DNA of 64,000 bases. It comes from Ignavibacteriales bacterium (GTDB lineage: Bacteria; Bacteroidota; Ignavibacteria; Ignavibacteriales; Melioribacteraceae). The notes beneath the pieces are model-generated. The model was not told where the DNA came from, did no database searches, and saw nothing but the letters and a program-made list of their open reading frames with translations. Made by a program: the position numbers and the translations under genes. The stretch is from the NCBI GenBank assembly GCA_016177735.1, contig JACOUS010000023.1, forward strand, positions 124,001 through 188,000, in the 5' to 3' direction. Of this stretch, positions 51,580-59,825 are shown one piece after another (position 1 is the first letter of the stretch; every line of letters begins with the position of its first letter).

Positions 51580-53268
51580 ATGTTCGAACGAGAAATAAAA
51601 TTTATATATGATTTTAATCTGAATAAGGTTAACCGGCTTGGTCCGTATTTTACGTTCGAACAGCTATCGGCTTCCGAGGTTCACCCGGCAATTTTACATT
51701 ACATCTCCGCAGAGATCGATTACCTGATTTTTGAGGACAGGCAGAAGCTTCTCAAAAATTCTATCTTCGATTACTCCGGCGAAAAAATATCGTACCATTT
51801 TTCTTTGATTACAGATGAGGTAAAAAAATCGAAACGTATTTCGCTCGAATATATCTCTAAACTTATTCTGCACGCGTCATCGTTTACAATCAATTACCTT
51901 GTTAGACCCAAATGGGCGCTGCGAAAATTTGTGTACGACGAAGGCGATCATAAAACCACTACGGAAATCAAACAAATACTAAACTATATCTATTATTATC
52001 ATTTCCTTAAAAAAATAATTTTCTCGTATATCAACACGAAAAAAATATTATCGATGAATTCCGCCGAGTTTGGTGAACTGCTTGATAAAGTTGATAATCT
52101 TGGAGTAGAGACAAACTTGCAGAACATATTATCTAATTCTCTCAAAGCTATGGCTGAATTTTTCAATATCGGAGAAATTCAGAAAAATAAAATTCCACTT
52201 GCCGCTGTTGAAATGTTCTTGGAAGAAAAACGTTTGACAAACTATCTGAAAAAGATACAAACGGCTTTCGGTGAAGATAAAAATCTGAAGTTGAGCATCG
52301 CTGATTATCAAAAAGTTTTCGACAGTGTTCTGCTCGAAAAATCTGAAACATTGTTTGATGACACAATTGTTGAAACCGAAGAAATAAAAGAGCCGATTGC
52401 ACCGGTTGCCGAAGAAGTGATCGAAGAGAAAATTGAACAAACTGCAGAAGTAGAAATTCAAGAGGAAAAAATTCGAGAAGAAAAAGAAACGCAAGAAGAG
52501 ATTCCTTTCAAACCAACAAAGCTTAGAATAAGAATCGATAAAGAAAATGAAATTGAACCGGTAGCCGAAGACGAAATAACCGCTGATGCTGAAGAGGAAC
52601 GAGAAACTCTTGCCGAAGAAAAAGAAGAATATTTCGGTTTGGAAAATGTGCTGAATGAATTTGCAAATGGTACCAAAGAAGAAGAAGTAACTTTCAATGA
52701 AGAGGAAGTTATCCCTGATGAAGAAACAATGACTGAAAATGAAGAAGAAGTTATCGAAGAAAAGAATATTCTTGAAAAAGAAACAGATGCAGAAGAGATT
52801 GCCGAAGAAAATGGTGTTGAAGAAGATGAAATTATTATCGGTGGAATGAATCAGATGAAAAAGAGAGAAGAGGAAAACCTTGATACGGAAAAAACAAAAA
52901 AAAATGAAAATGTGAAAAAGAACAAGCTCGATTCAATAATGAAAGTTGACGACGAGCCCGAAAATGTAATTGGAGAGGATAACGCTGTTGTAAAATCCGA
53001 AGAGTTTGGTGCAGTGCCGGAAGAATTACTTAAGATGGGTCTCGCGGAAATTCTTGAACACAAAGACATGACAAAAATTATTGAAGCAATATTCGACTAT
53101 GATATTGAAGAATTCGCAAACACTATAGATGAAATATCCAACTGCGGAGATTTGGAAGATGCAGATATCATTCTGAATCAAACATTAAAAAACCATAACG
53201 TAAACAGAAACTCTAAAGAAGCAGAAACATTCCGTGCAATCATATCGGAATATTTCAATCGAAGATAA
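51580..53268 (+). CDS. Unknown acidic protein (562 aa)
   Basis: I do not recognise the family. The N-terminal ~250 residues are helical with aromatic and basic residues (MFEREIKFIYDFNLNKVNRL, ILNYIYYYHFLKKIIFSYIN). Residues ~265-460 are extremely rich in Glu and probably disordered, and the C-terminal ~100 residues (ELLKMGLAEILEHKDMTKII, DADIILNQTL) form a small helical domain. There is no signal peptide. The stop is 6 bases before obgE, so the two are cotranscribed. The acidic middle could bind basic partners such as ribosomal proteins, fitting a neighbour involved in ribosome maturation, but this is inference. Confidence 0.8.
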   Translation: MFEREIKFIYDFNLNKVNRLGPYFTFEQLSASEVHPAILHYISAEIDYLIFEDRQKLLKNSIFDYSGEKISYHFSLITDEVKKSKRISLEYISKLILHASSFTINYLVRPKWALRKFVYDEGDHKTTTEIKQILNYIYYYHFLKKIIFSYINTKKILSMNSAEFGELLDKVDNLGVETNLQNILSNSLKAMAEFFNIGEIQKNKIPLAAVEMFLEEKRLTNYLKKIQTAFGEDKNLKLSIADYQKVFDSVLLEKSETLFDDTIVETEEIKEPIAPVAEEVIEEKIEQTAEVEIQEEKIREEKETQEEIPFKPTKLRIRIDKENEIEPVAEDEITADAEEERETLAEEKEEYFGLENVLNEFANGTKEEEVTFNEEEVIPDEETMTENEEEVIEEKNILEKETDAEEIAEENGVEEDEIIIGGMNQMKKREEENLDTEKTKKNENVKKNKLDSIMKVDDEPENVIGEDNAVVKSEEFGAVPEELLKMGLAEILEHKDMTKIIEAIFDYDIEEFANTIDEISNCGDLEDADIILNQTLKNHNVNRNSKEAETFRAIISEYFNRR

Positions 53269-53274
53269 AAGCCC

Positions 53275-54261
53275 ATGTTTATTGATTACGCAAAAATATA
53301 CGTAAAAGCCGGAGACGGCGGCAGCGGCGCTGTTGCATTCCGGAGGGAAAAGTATGTTCCCAAAGGAGGTCCCGCCGGAGGTAACGGCGGTAATGGCGGC
53401 AATGTTATTTTTATTGCCGACCGCAACTTGAATACACTTTTGGATTTGCAGTATAAGAGAAGATCTCTCGCACCCGACGGCGATAAAGGCGGCACATCTT
53501 TGAAAGACGGCAAAAACGGCGAAGACATAATTATAAGAGTTCCTATAGGAACAATAATTAAAGATGCGGAGACCGAAGAAATTTTATTCGATCTTGATGC
53601 CGAAGGGAAAAAATTTGTTTCTGCAAAAGGCGGAAAGGGCGGGAAGGGGAACAGCAATTTTGCAACGCCTACAAATCAAACGCCGCGGTATGCGGAATCC
53701 GGCAAACCCGGCGAAGAACGAAATATTATTCTCGAACTTAAACTCATCGCAGATGTTGGTTTGGTAGGATTTCCAAATGCAGGCAAATCAACTTTAATTT
53801 CTGTTATCTCCGAAGCCAAGCCTAAAATTGCAAATTATCCTTTTACAACACTCGAACCGAATCTCGGCATAGTTCGTTACAAAGATTACAGTAACATTGT
53901 AGTGGCAGATATTCCCGGCATTATTGAAGGTGCACATCAAGGCAAAGGTCTGGGATTAAAATTTCTCCGCCACATCGAGAGAACCAAGATACTTTTGTTG
54001 ATGATTGATATTACTTCCGAAGATCATCTCAAAGAATTTAAAACCCTGGTTAACGAACTGAATCAGTACTCGAAAGTGTTAAGCAAAAAGAAAAAGATAT
54101 TGGCTTATTCGAAAGCCGATCTGGCAGATAAAGAAACAATACAAAAACTAAAGAAGAAAAAAATTGCCGGCTGCAACGGACAAGTTTTAGTTTTTTCATC
54201 GGCAACACGAACCGGTATTCAGGAACTATTAGATACTTTATGGAAAGAACTGCAAGATTAA
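53275..54261 (+). CDS. obgE: GTPase ObgE/CgtA
   Basis: This 328-aa protein has the Gly-rich Obg fold (residues 1-157: YVKAGDGGSGAVAFRREKYV, GGPAGGNGGNGGNV) followed by the G domain. That domain has G1 GFPNAGKST at about 165, switch region YPFTTLEPNLG, G3 DIPGIIEGAHQGKGLG and G4 AYSKADL. It lacks a C-terminal extension, like most non-actinobacterial Obg proteins. It acts in 50S ribosome maturation and stress signalling in the cytosol. Its 3' end overlaps the following permease gene by 22 bases. Confidence 0.96.
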   Translation: MFIDYAKIYVKAGDGGSGAVAFRREKYVPKGGPAGGNGGNGGNVIFIADRNLNTLLDLQYKRRSLAPDGDKGGTSLKDGKNGEDIIIRVPIGTIIKDAETEEILFDLDAEGKKFVSAKGGKGGKGNSNFATPTNQTPRYAESGKPGEERNIILELKLIADVGLVGFPNAGKSTLISVISEAKPKIANYPFTTLEPNLGIVRYKDYSNIVVADIPGIIEGAHQGKGLGLKFLRHIERTKILLLMIDITSEDHLKEFKTLVNELNQYSKVLSKKKKILAYSKADLADKETIQKLKKKKIAGCNGQVLVFSSATRTGIQELLDTLWKELQD

Positions 54262-55250
54262 CCGTATCAGGGTTTTCAGTAAGAATTTTTTTCCTATTTC
54301 TAATTACAATTACAGCGGCAATAACCGGTTTGTTAATCGGATCGGTTAACATTTCGTTAAATGATTTTTTCAATTCTGTGTTTGGAAAAGAAACAGATCC
54401 CGCAATCAGCCAAATTATTTTTGATATTCGTCTTCCGCGTGTTTTATATGCAATGGCAGTCGGCGGAGGTTTATCAATTGCCGGTGCAGTGTTCCAGGCA
54501 ATGTTGATGAATCCGCTTGCCGAGCCGTACATTCTCGGTATATCGAGCGGAGGGACATTCGGCGCAGTTCTTTCATTTCTGATCGGTGCTTCTTTTTTCG
54601 GAACTCAAATCTTCGCTTTCGCCGGTGCGTTGTGTGTTATGTTAATTGTTTTTGTTTTGGGAAAAAGATTCGGCGGACTCGAACCGAATGTACTTTTGCT
54701 AACCGGAGTTATGGTTGGCGCATTTTTTTCTGCCGCAATTCTGTTGATGATTACTTTGTTAAATGATTCGTTACGCACAGCAGTGTTTTGGCTTATCGGA
54801 AATTTATCCCTCGCCCAAAAAGCAAACACAGTTTATGTTCTTCCTTTGACTGCGGTTGTATCGTTAATATTAATTCTCTATTCGGATAAATATAATGTTA
54901 TTAGTCTCGGTTCGGACAGCGCAAAACAGCTCGGCATTAATACTAATTTGTTGAAATCAATTACTTATTTGTTGACAAGTTTAATGGTTGGTACGCTCGT
55001 ATCTGTAAGCGGAATTATCGGTTTTGTAGGATTACTTATTCCGCATGTTTGCAGAATGATTTTCGGTCCCGATAACAGAATAATTTTCCCGGCATCATTT
55101 TTTATTGGTGCGGCATATTTAACTTTATGTGATACGCTTGCACGTACAATAGTTTCGCCGGCAGAACTTCCGGTCGGTGCAATTACTGCATTAATTGGTG
55201 CGCCGGTATTTGTTCTCCTTTTGCGTAAAAGATTTAAAATGATCAAATAA
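54240..55250 (+). CDS. FecCD/BtuC-family ABC transporter permease (orphan)
   Basis: This 336-aa protein has about nine to ten membrane helices. Family motifs include IRLPRVLYAMAVGGGLSIAG, FQAMLMNPLAEPYILGISSG, GDSAKQLGIN-like SDSAKQLGINTN, and GFVGLLIPHVCRMIFGPD. It imports iron-siderophore, heme or vitamin B12 from the periplasm, as a dimer with an ATPase and a binding protein. Neither partner gene is in the window. The start lies 22 bases inside obgE without a clear ribosome site, so it relies on coupling. A B12 role would fit the riboswitch-controlled receptor at 18.5-20.5 kb, but the sequence alone cannot decide between substrates. Confidence 0.88.
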   Translation: MERTARLTVSGFSVRIFFLFLITITAAITGLLIGSVNISLNDFFNSVFGKETDPAISQIIFDIRLPRVLYAMAVGGGLSIAGAVFQAMLMNPLAEPYILGISSGGTFGAVLSFLIGASFFGTQIFAFAGALCVMLIVFVLGKRFGGLEPNVLLLTGVMVGAFFSAAILLMITLLNDSLRTAVFWLIGNLSLAQKANTVYVLPLTAVVSLILILYSDKYNVISLGSDSAKQLGINTNLLKSITYLLTSLMVGTLVSVSGIIGFVGLLIPHVCRMIFGPDNRIIFPASFFIGAAYLTLCDTLARTIVSPAELPVGAITALIGAPVFVLLLRKRFKMIK

Positions 55251-55261
55251 GAAGGGATGAA

Positions 55262-56089
55262 ATGAAACTCGTTAGAAAGAAAATATATATTGTTGCTTTA
55301 CTTATGATATCTGCGTGCTCTGCCGGTTTCAATATTTTTTCCGACGGCGATGAAATATCACTTGGCGAAAAGTTCGATAAAGAAATACGCAACAACCCGA
55401 AAGAATATCCCGTTTACAACAATCCGGCTGTAAAAGATTACATCAATAAAAATATTTTCAGTGCGATATTAAATTCACAGGAGATCAAAAAATCGGCTGT
55501 CTATAAATATCAGATGGAATTAATACAAAATGATTCGACATTAAATGCATTTGCCGTGCCCGGCGGATACGTTTACATTTACACAGGCTTGCTAAAATAT
55601 CTGGATTCGGAAGCGGCGCTTGCCGGCGTGCTCGGTCATGAAATTGCGCATGTTGAACGGAGGCATGCGACACAGAGAATTACTTCTGCTTACGGATTAT
55701 CAATTGTTATAAATCTTGCACTCGGCAATAACCCATCCCAAATCACCGAAATGGTTGCAAATCTTTTTTCCGGTTTAACTTTGCTTGCAAACAGCCGCTC
55801 CAACGAAGACGAGAGCGATGAATATTCCATAAAATATTTACAGCACACAAAATTCTATCCGGGCAGTGTCAAATTCTTTTTTGAAAAACTGCGAGACGAC
55901 GGAAAAGTATCAAAAGGGGGCGAAGGAATTGCTACTTTTCTATCGACCCATCCCGATCCTATAGCGCGTATTAATTCCGCAGAGCAAAGATTGAAAGAAT
56001 TGGGAATTGAGGTTAAATCTTACAAAGCAGAGGGCGGCGGAATTTTTAAGAAAGAGTACGAGAAGAACATCAAAAGCAAGATTAAGTAA
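55262..56089 (+). CDS. M48-family metallopeptidase lipoprotein
   Basis: This 275-aa protein has a lipoprotein signal peptide (basic KLVRKK, hydrophobic core, lipobox ISAC near residue 19). The M48 zinc motif GHEIAHVERRHATQR comes at about 130 with the third ligand Glu in SNEDESDEYSIKYL. Related BepA/LoiP-like proteins act in periplasmic quality control of outer-membrane proteins. The ribosome site agaagggatga precedes ATG 55262, 11 bases after the permease stop, so it belongs to the same operon. Confidence 0.9.
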   Translation: MKLVRKKIYIVALLMISACSAGFNIFSDGDEISLGEKFDKEIRNNPKEYPVYNNPAVKDYINKNIFSAILNSQEIKKSAVYKYQMELIQNDSTLNAFAVPGGYVYIYTGLLKYLDSEAALAGVLGHEIAHVERRHATQRITSAYGLSIVINLALGNNPSQITEMVANLFSGLTLLANSRSNEDESDEYSIKYLQHTKFYPGSVKFFFEKLRDDGKVSKGGEGIATFLSTHPDPIARINSAEQRLKELGIEVKSYKAEGGGIFKKEYEKNIKSKIK

Positions 56090-56173
56090 CGGCTTGAAGT
56101 TTGGGGCGTGAGTCTTTATATTTGATGCCCGATTTTCCTCTGATAGAAGAAAAACCGGACAAATTGAAAATAT

Positions 56174-56247
56174 GGCGAGGTAGCTCAGTAGGTTAGAGCA
56201 GTGGAATCATAATCCACGTGTCGGGGGTTCGAATCCCTCCCTCGCTA
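56174..56247 (+). tRNA. tRNA with CAT anticodon (elongator Met, or Ile2)
   Basis: This is a 74-nt cloverleaf: acceptor GGCGAGG with CCTCGCT, D arm GCTC/GAGC, anticodon stem GTGGA/TCCAC around loop ATCATAA (anticodon CAT), T arm GGGGG-TTCGAAT-CCCTC, discriminator A. CCA is not encoded. The anticodon stem lacks the three G-C pairs of initiator tRNA and the acceptor end pairs, so it is an elongator Met tRNA, or an Ile tRNA if the C is modified to lysidine. Confidence 0.93.
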
Positions 56248-56267
56248 CATTAATTTTGGAGTTAAAA

Positions 56268-56612
56268 ATGTACACCTTATTAATAACACTTACTATTGTA
56301 ATTGCGGCATTGTTGGTAATTGTTGTTCTTTTGCAGTCGAGTAAAGGCGGCGGTTTAGCCGGCTCTTTCGGAGGTACTGGAAGTTTCGGTACTGTATTCG
56401 GCACAAGAAGAACAGCCGATTTTCTTAGCAGAGCTACATGGTGGCTTGGCGGCGCTCTTCTGATATTGACTGTAGTTATAAATTTATTTTTCTTACCCGG
56501 AAAAACCACGGCAGATCAAAGAGAAAGTATAATTCAAGGAAGCAAAGAACAATCAGTACCGTCACAACCGGTATTGCCGAGGCAATCGGCGCAGCAACCG
56601 GGACAGAAATAA
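56268..56612 (+). CDS. secG: Preprotein translocase subunit SecG
   Basis: This is a 114-aa protein. I start it at ATG 56268 (MYTLLITLTIVIAALL) after ttggagttaaaa. It has two membrane helices, with the typical LLQSSKGGGLAGSFGGTG and TRRTADFLSRATW in the loop. The C-terminal tail is Gln/Ser/Pro-rich (QPVLPRQSAQQPGQK). It is part of the SecYEG channel in the inner membrane. It lies 20 bases after the tRNA and before an intrinsic terminator. Confidence 0.93.
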   Translation: MYTLLITLTIVIAALLVIVVLLQSSKGGGLAGSFGGTGSFGTVFGTRRTADFLSRATWWLGGALLILTVVINLFFLPGKTTADQRESIIQGSKEQSVPSQPVLPRQSAQQPGQK

Positions 56613-56623
56613 GTTTTTAGGAC

Positions 56624-56657
56624 AAAGCCTCTTCGCGTGAAGGGGCTTTAGTTTTTT
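56624..56657 (+). terminator. Intrinsic terminator after secG
   Basis: AAAGCCTCTTC and GAAGGGGCTTT form an 11-bp stem with one G-U pair around GCGT, followed by agtttttt. It is a standard Rho-independent terminator 11 bases after the secG stop. Confidence 0.85.
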
Positions 56658-56707
56658 AGACATGCTTCTATTTCATTTCAAATATTTCCTTCCTAATTGG
56701 TGATACT

Positions 56708-57541
56708 ATGCCAAATAATAAAAAGCCGGAAAAGGCATACAAGAATCAGGACTTTTTAAGTTCTGCAGATGCAAGAGCGATCAGAATTCTTTCGGAATAT
56801 TTCGAACCGAGATCGCGCTTCATTAAAAATAAAATTGCAGATACAATTGTTTTCTTTGGTTCGGCAAGAATAATTTCGAGAAAAGATGCGATGAAGCTGG
56901 TTGAATCTGCAAAAAAAGAAAAAGCTTCTTCGCTAAAAAAGAAATTTGACGGCGCTGTTAAACTTCTTGAAATGTCTAAATATTATGAAGATGCAGTTGA
57001 ACTTTCGAAGAAACTTACTGTGTGGTCAAAATCTCTTAAACAAGAGAACAATCGTTTCATAATTTGCAGCGGCGGCGGACCGGGAATTATGGAAGCGGCA
57101 AACAAAGGAGCCAAACTTGCCGGCGGTCATTCGGTAGGGTTAAATATCAGTATTCCGTTCGAGCAGTTCGTTAATAAATATGTTGACCCGGATCTTGCAT
57201 TCGAATTCCATTATTTTTTCATGCGCAAACTTTGGTTTGTTTATCTTGCCAAAGCATTAATAGTTTTTCCCGGCGGCTTCGGCACTATGGATGAATTGAT
57301 GGAAGTGCTTACTCTTGTGCAGACAAAAAAGATCACCAAGAAAATGAAAATAGTAATGTATGATGAAAATTACTGGCGCGAGATTATCAATTTTGATGCG
57401 CTGATTGAACACGGTACGATCAGCAAAGACAATATGAAACTTTTCGATTTTTGCAGTACGGTTGATGAAGCTTATGAAAAGATCACATCACATTTTCAAA
57501 AATATTTTTTGAACAATAACTTGGGCAGTACAAAGAAGTAA
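56708..57541 (+). CDS. LOG family protein (TIGR00730-like Rossmann fold)
   Basis: This 277-aa protein has the LOG signatures: VFFGSARI, a nucleotide-binding GGGPGIMEAANKGAKLAGG, and the catalytic-type FPGGFGTMDELME. The ~70 residues before and the Lys-rich insertion after FFGSARI make it longer than the cytokinin-activating LOG enzymes (~190 aa). Families of this type hydrolyse nucleoside monophosphates at the ribose-base bond, and they were formerly annotated as lysine decarboxylases. It is monocistronic, bounded by the secG terminator and the bidirectional terminator at 57547. Confidence 0.85.
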   Translation: MPNNKKPEKAYKNQDFLSSADARAIRILSEYFEPRSRFIKNKIADTIVFFGSARIISRKDAMKLVESAKKEKASSLKKKFDGAVKLLEMSKYYEDAVELSKKLTVWSKSLKQENNRFIICSGGGPGIMEAANKGAKLAGGHSVGLNISIPFEQFVNKYVDPDLAFEFHYFFMRKLWFVYLAKALIVFPGGFGTMDELMEVLTLVQTKKITKKMKIVMYDENYWREIINFDALIEHGTISKDNMKLFDFCSTVDEAYEKITSHFQKYFLNNNLGSTKK

Positions 57542-57546
57542 AACAA

Positions 57547-57571
57547 AAAACCCCAACAGAGTCGGGGTTTT
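57547..57571. terminator. Bidirectional intrinsic terminator
   Basis: AAAACCCC and GGGGTTTT pair around AACAGAGTC between the convergent LOG gene (+) and rpsU (-). The T-run on either strand allows termination in both directions. Confidence 0.85.
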
Positions 57572-57577
57572 GTTTGA

Positions 57578-57781
57578 TCAACCTCTGCGGTCTTTCAAAG
57601 CTTGTTCACGAGAAGCTCTCCGTTTTGCTTTAATTAAATCCATCCTTTTTTCAATAGACGGCTTAACAAAGAAGGTTCGTTTCTTGTATTCTTTCAGAAT
57701 GCCGGAACGCTCATATTTTTTCTTAAAACGTTTTAGCGCTTTATCAATATTCTCGTTTTCTTGAACGGTAATGCCTACCAC
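57578..57781 (-). CDS. rpsU: 30S ribosomal protein S21
   Basis: This 67-aa basic protein has the S21 pattern: VGITVQENENIDKALKRFKK, SGILKEYKKRTFFVKPS and the Arg/Lys-rich end KAKRRASREQALKDRRG. It starts at GTG 57781 after an aggtgatatctaa site. It is a component of the small subunit platform involved in initiation. In Bacteroidota-like groups S21 sits near the anti-Shine-Dalgarno of 16S rRNA. It has its own terminator downstream and a possible promoter in the ~80 bases before usp. Confidence 0.96.
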   Translation of the reverse strand: MVGITVQENENIDKALKRFKKKYERSGILKEYKKRTFFVKPSIEKRMDLIKAKRRASREQALKDRRG

Positions 57782-57857
57782 TTAGATATCACCTGCCTTT
57801 TTGGTTTATAAAATTTGCGCTCCAAACCTAACGAAATGAGTGTCAATTGTCAAACTG

Positions 57858-58316
57858 CTATGCTTCTTCCTCTTCGGGAGAAATTACAAGCACGGGGCAT
57901 TTTGCGTAGCGGATTACTTTCTCGGCAACGCTGCCAAGCAGAGTGTGAAGAATTCCGGTTCTGCCGTGTGTTGCAATTACTATTAAGTCGCAATTAATTT
58001 CTTTTGAGTAGTTAACTATTTCTTCGTAGTCGTTCCCTTTTTTGCATACCTCAATCACTTTAATATTGGAATCGTTTCTTAATAACGACACAGTCTCTGC
58101 AAGTTGTTTGCGAGCTTCTTCTTCCATCGATTTCATTACTTCATCTTCGGATACATCGAGCGACCGTACGGCAAGAAACGGAGGAGTCTTTTCCAAAACG
58201 TAAACAAGATGAACAACCGCGTCTGCTTTTTCCGCAATGTCTCTTGCGTATTCGAAAGCGGAGAATGAAAGTTTACTGAAATCTGTAGGAACGATGATAT
58301 TTTTTACGCTAAACAT
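57858..58316 (-). CDS. Universal stress protein (UspA family)
   Basis: This is a 152-aa protein. I start it at ATG 58316 (MFSVKNIIVPTDFS), which matches family N-termini. An in-frame GTG at 58325 overlaps the upstream stop and is the alternative. The ATP-binding signature is complete: IATHGRTGILHTLLGSVAEKV and YAKCPVLVI. It is the last gene of the sigma factor/anti-sigma operon, being immediately downstream of the anti-sigma gene, so it is likely to be induced by that stress response. Confidence 0.92.
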   Translation of the reverse strand: MFSVKNIIVPTDFSKLSFSAFEYARDIAEKADAVVHLVYVLEKTPPFLAVRSLDVSEDEVMKSMEEEARKQLAETVSLLRNDSNIKVIEVCKKGNDYEEIVNYSKEINCDLIVIATHGRTGILHTLLGSVAEKVIRYAKCPVLVISPEEEEA

Positions 58317-58321
58317 AAGCC

Positions 58322-59167
58322 TCACTTTAAATATGTTAGAAAACTTGTTTCAACATTTTCCAAATTGGTGTTTGAAGCTATCGCAACAATATTCCGGCTA
58401 TGCTTCAGCATGACAAATGAACAATTTTTGTCTTTGATTTTCAATGCACCGCCGTTGTTGAGGTATTTACATAAATCACCGGTTAAACAAAGTTTCGGAT
58501 TATTGTTGAGCATCTTTTCATCAACTTGATAAAGATACAAAATTTCACCTTTGCTGTTTTTGTAAATACTGTGTGCAAGTTTTATTCCGTCTATTTCCGA
58601 AATTACAGCACCTTCAACTTTCCAACCCGGGCATCTCGGAACAACTGTAGTGTAAGCAACGCCTTTGTTGTAAAAATATTTGATAACATCTTTCGGGTCG
58701 CTGCTATTGAAGTGAAGATTCAGCTTGCCGCGGATGATATCATAAAAATTATTCTGTGCTTGAACGAGTAGATTTGCTTTGCCGGTTTGCTGAAGTGCAA
58801 GCATCTCTGAAGTTTTTTCGGAATTAAACGGTATGCTCACCAGTAAAATGAATAACAATATCACTAGCGAAGTGAATTCATATCTTACTTTAAGAAATCT
58901 TTCTATAATTAATTCTTTGTTTGGCAAAGTTGGAATTGGTTTGTCGGAAGTGTTTTTGTAAATATTTTTTATGATTCTATCAGTTAAATAATCCGGCACA
59001 GCTTGATGGGCGAAACGCTCATTCAATAAATTTTTGATTCGGCTTTGTATTAAATATTCCGCGCGAATGGATTCATCTTGCCGGATTAGTTTTTTTAATC
59101 TTCCGATTACAACCGGGTCTTTCAATTCATTATCCGCGAAGGAAGTTATTTCTTCGAGCAGTTCCAT
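58322..59167 (-). CDS. Membrane-anchored anti-sigma factor (putative)
   Basis: This is a 281-aa protein. The N-terminal ~90 residues are cytoplasmic and helical (MELLEEITSFADNELKDPVV), resembling anti-sigma domains but without the Cys/His zinc motif. One membrane segment lies at about 98-114 (FTSLVILLFILLVSIPF), and a ~165-residue extracytoplasmic domain contains five Cys (RCPGWKVEG, KLCLTGDLCKYL, KNCSFVML) that could be redox- or metal-sensitive. It overlaps the ECF sigma gene upstream (TAATG) and usp downstream, the classic arrangement for a sigma/anti-sigma pair. The family is not certain, so the role rests on context. Confidence 0.75.
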   Translation of the reverse strand: MELLEEITSFADNELKDPVVIGRLKKLIRQDESIRAEYLIQSRIKNLLNERFAHQAVPDYLTDRIIKNIYKNTSDKPIPTLPNKELIIERFLKVRYEFTSLVILLFILLVSIPFNSEKTSEMLALQQTGKANLLVQAQNNFYDIIRGKLNLHFNSSDPKDVIKYFYNKGVAYTTVVPRCPGWKVEGAVISEIDGIKLAHSIYKNSKGEILYLYQVDEKMLNNNPKLCLTGDLCKYLNNGGALKIKDKNCSFVMLKHSRNIVAIASNTNLENVETSFLTYLK

Positions 59168-59781
59168 TAAGTTGTTTTTCTCTTTGAAAGTTTTTTAGGT
59201 GCAAAACCTTTATCCTTCGCGTAATCGAACAACAATGCATAAAGCATTTTTCTGGCACGGTGCAAACGCGATCTCACTGTACCGACCGGAATATCGACAA
59301 AGTCGGCAATCTCATCGTAAGTAAATCCTTCGATATCGCTTAGTATAATTACGGTTCTAAAATCTTCCGGCAATTCCGTTAATGCTTTCGAAATATCGTC
59401 ATCGAGAAGATTGCTGAAAGCATCTTGCTCGTAATGTTTTGACTCTACTTCATCGGATTTAATTGTTTCGTAAAAATTCTGTATGTCTTCGTAATCAATT
59501 TTGTCCGGTTCTTTAACATGTTTGCGGTAATCATTGATGTACGAATTTTTCAATATTCTAAACAGCCACGCTTTGCAATTAGTGCCCTTCTCGAATTTAT
59601 CGAAAAAACGGAATGCCTTTAAATATGTTTCCTGGACGAGATCGTCTGCATCGTCCTCGCTTCCGGTCATTCTCAAAGCATAATTGTAAAGGGAATTCAT
59701 GTGAGGAAGAGCTTCTTTTTCAAATTCGGTGTAGAGCTTTTCCAATTCCCTTTTGTTCAATGTGTTTGAATGTGCTCGCAT
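59167..59781 (-). CDS. ECF-type RNA polymerase sigma factor (RpoE-like)
   Basis: This 204-aa protein has region 2 (about 22-95: YNYALRMTGSEDDADDLVQE, TYLKAFRFFDKFEKGTNCKA, WLFRILKNSYINDYRK) and region 4 (about 130-190: LPEDFRTVIILSDIEGFTYD, EIADFVDIPVGTVRSRLHRA). Regions 1 and 3 are missing, as in all ECF factors. The long linker between regions 2 and 4 contains YEDIQNFY. It directs RNA polymerase to stress genes when released from its membrane anti-sigma partner encoded next. The basic tail is KKLSKRKTT. Confidence 0.93.
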   Translation of the reverse strand: MRAHSNTLNKRELEKLYTEFEKEALPHMNSLYNYALRMTGSEDDADDLVQETYLKAFRFFDKFEKGTNCKAWLFRILKNSYINDYRKHVKEPDKIDYEDIQNFYETIKSDEVESKHYEQDAFSNLLDDDISKALTELPEDFRTVIILSDIEGFTYDEIADFVDIPVGTVRSRLHRARKMLYALLFDYAKDKGFAPKKLSKRKTT

Positions 59782-59825
59782 TAAATTGTTACTGGTTTGT
59801 GCAGATTAATTTCTTTCGGATAAAT

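Noticed and set aside
56174-56247. Initiator tRNA-fMet
   Set aside because: The acceptor end is paired and the anticodon stem lacks the three consecutive G-C pairs of initiators.
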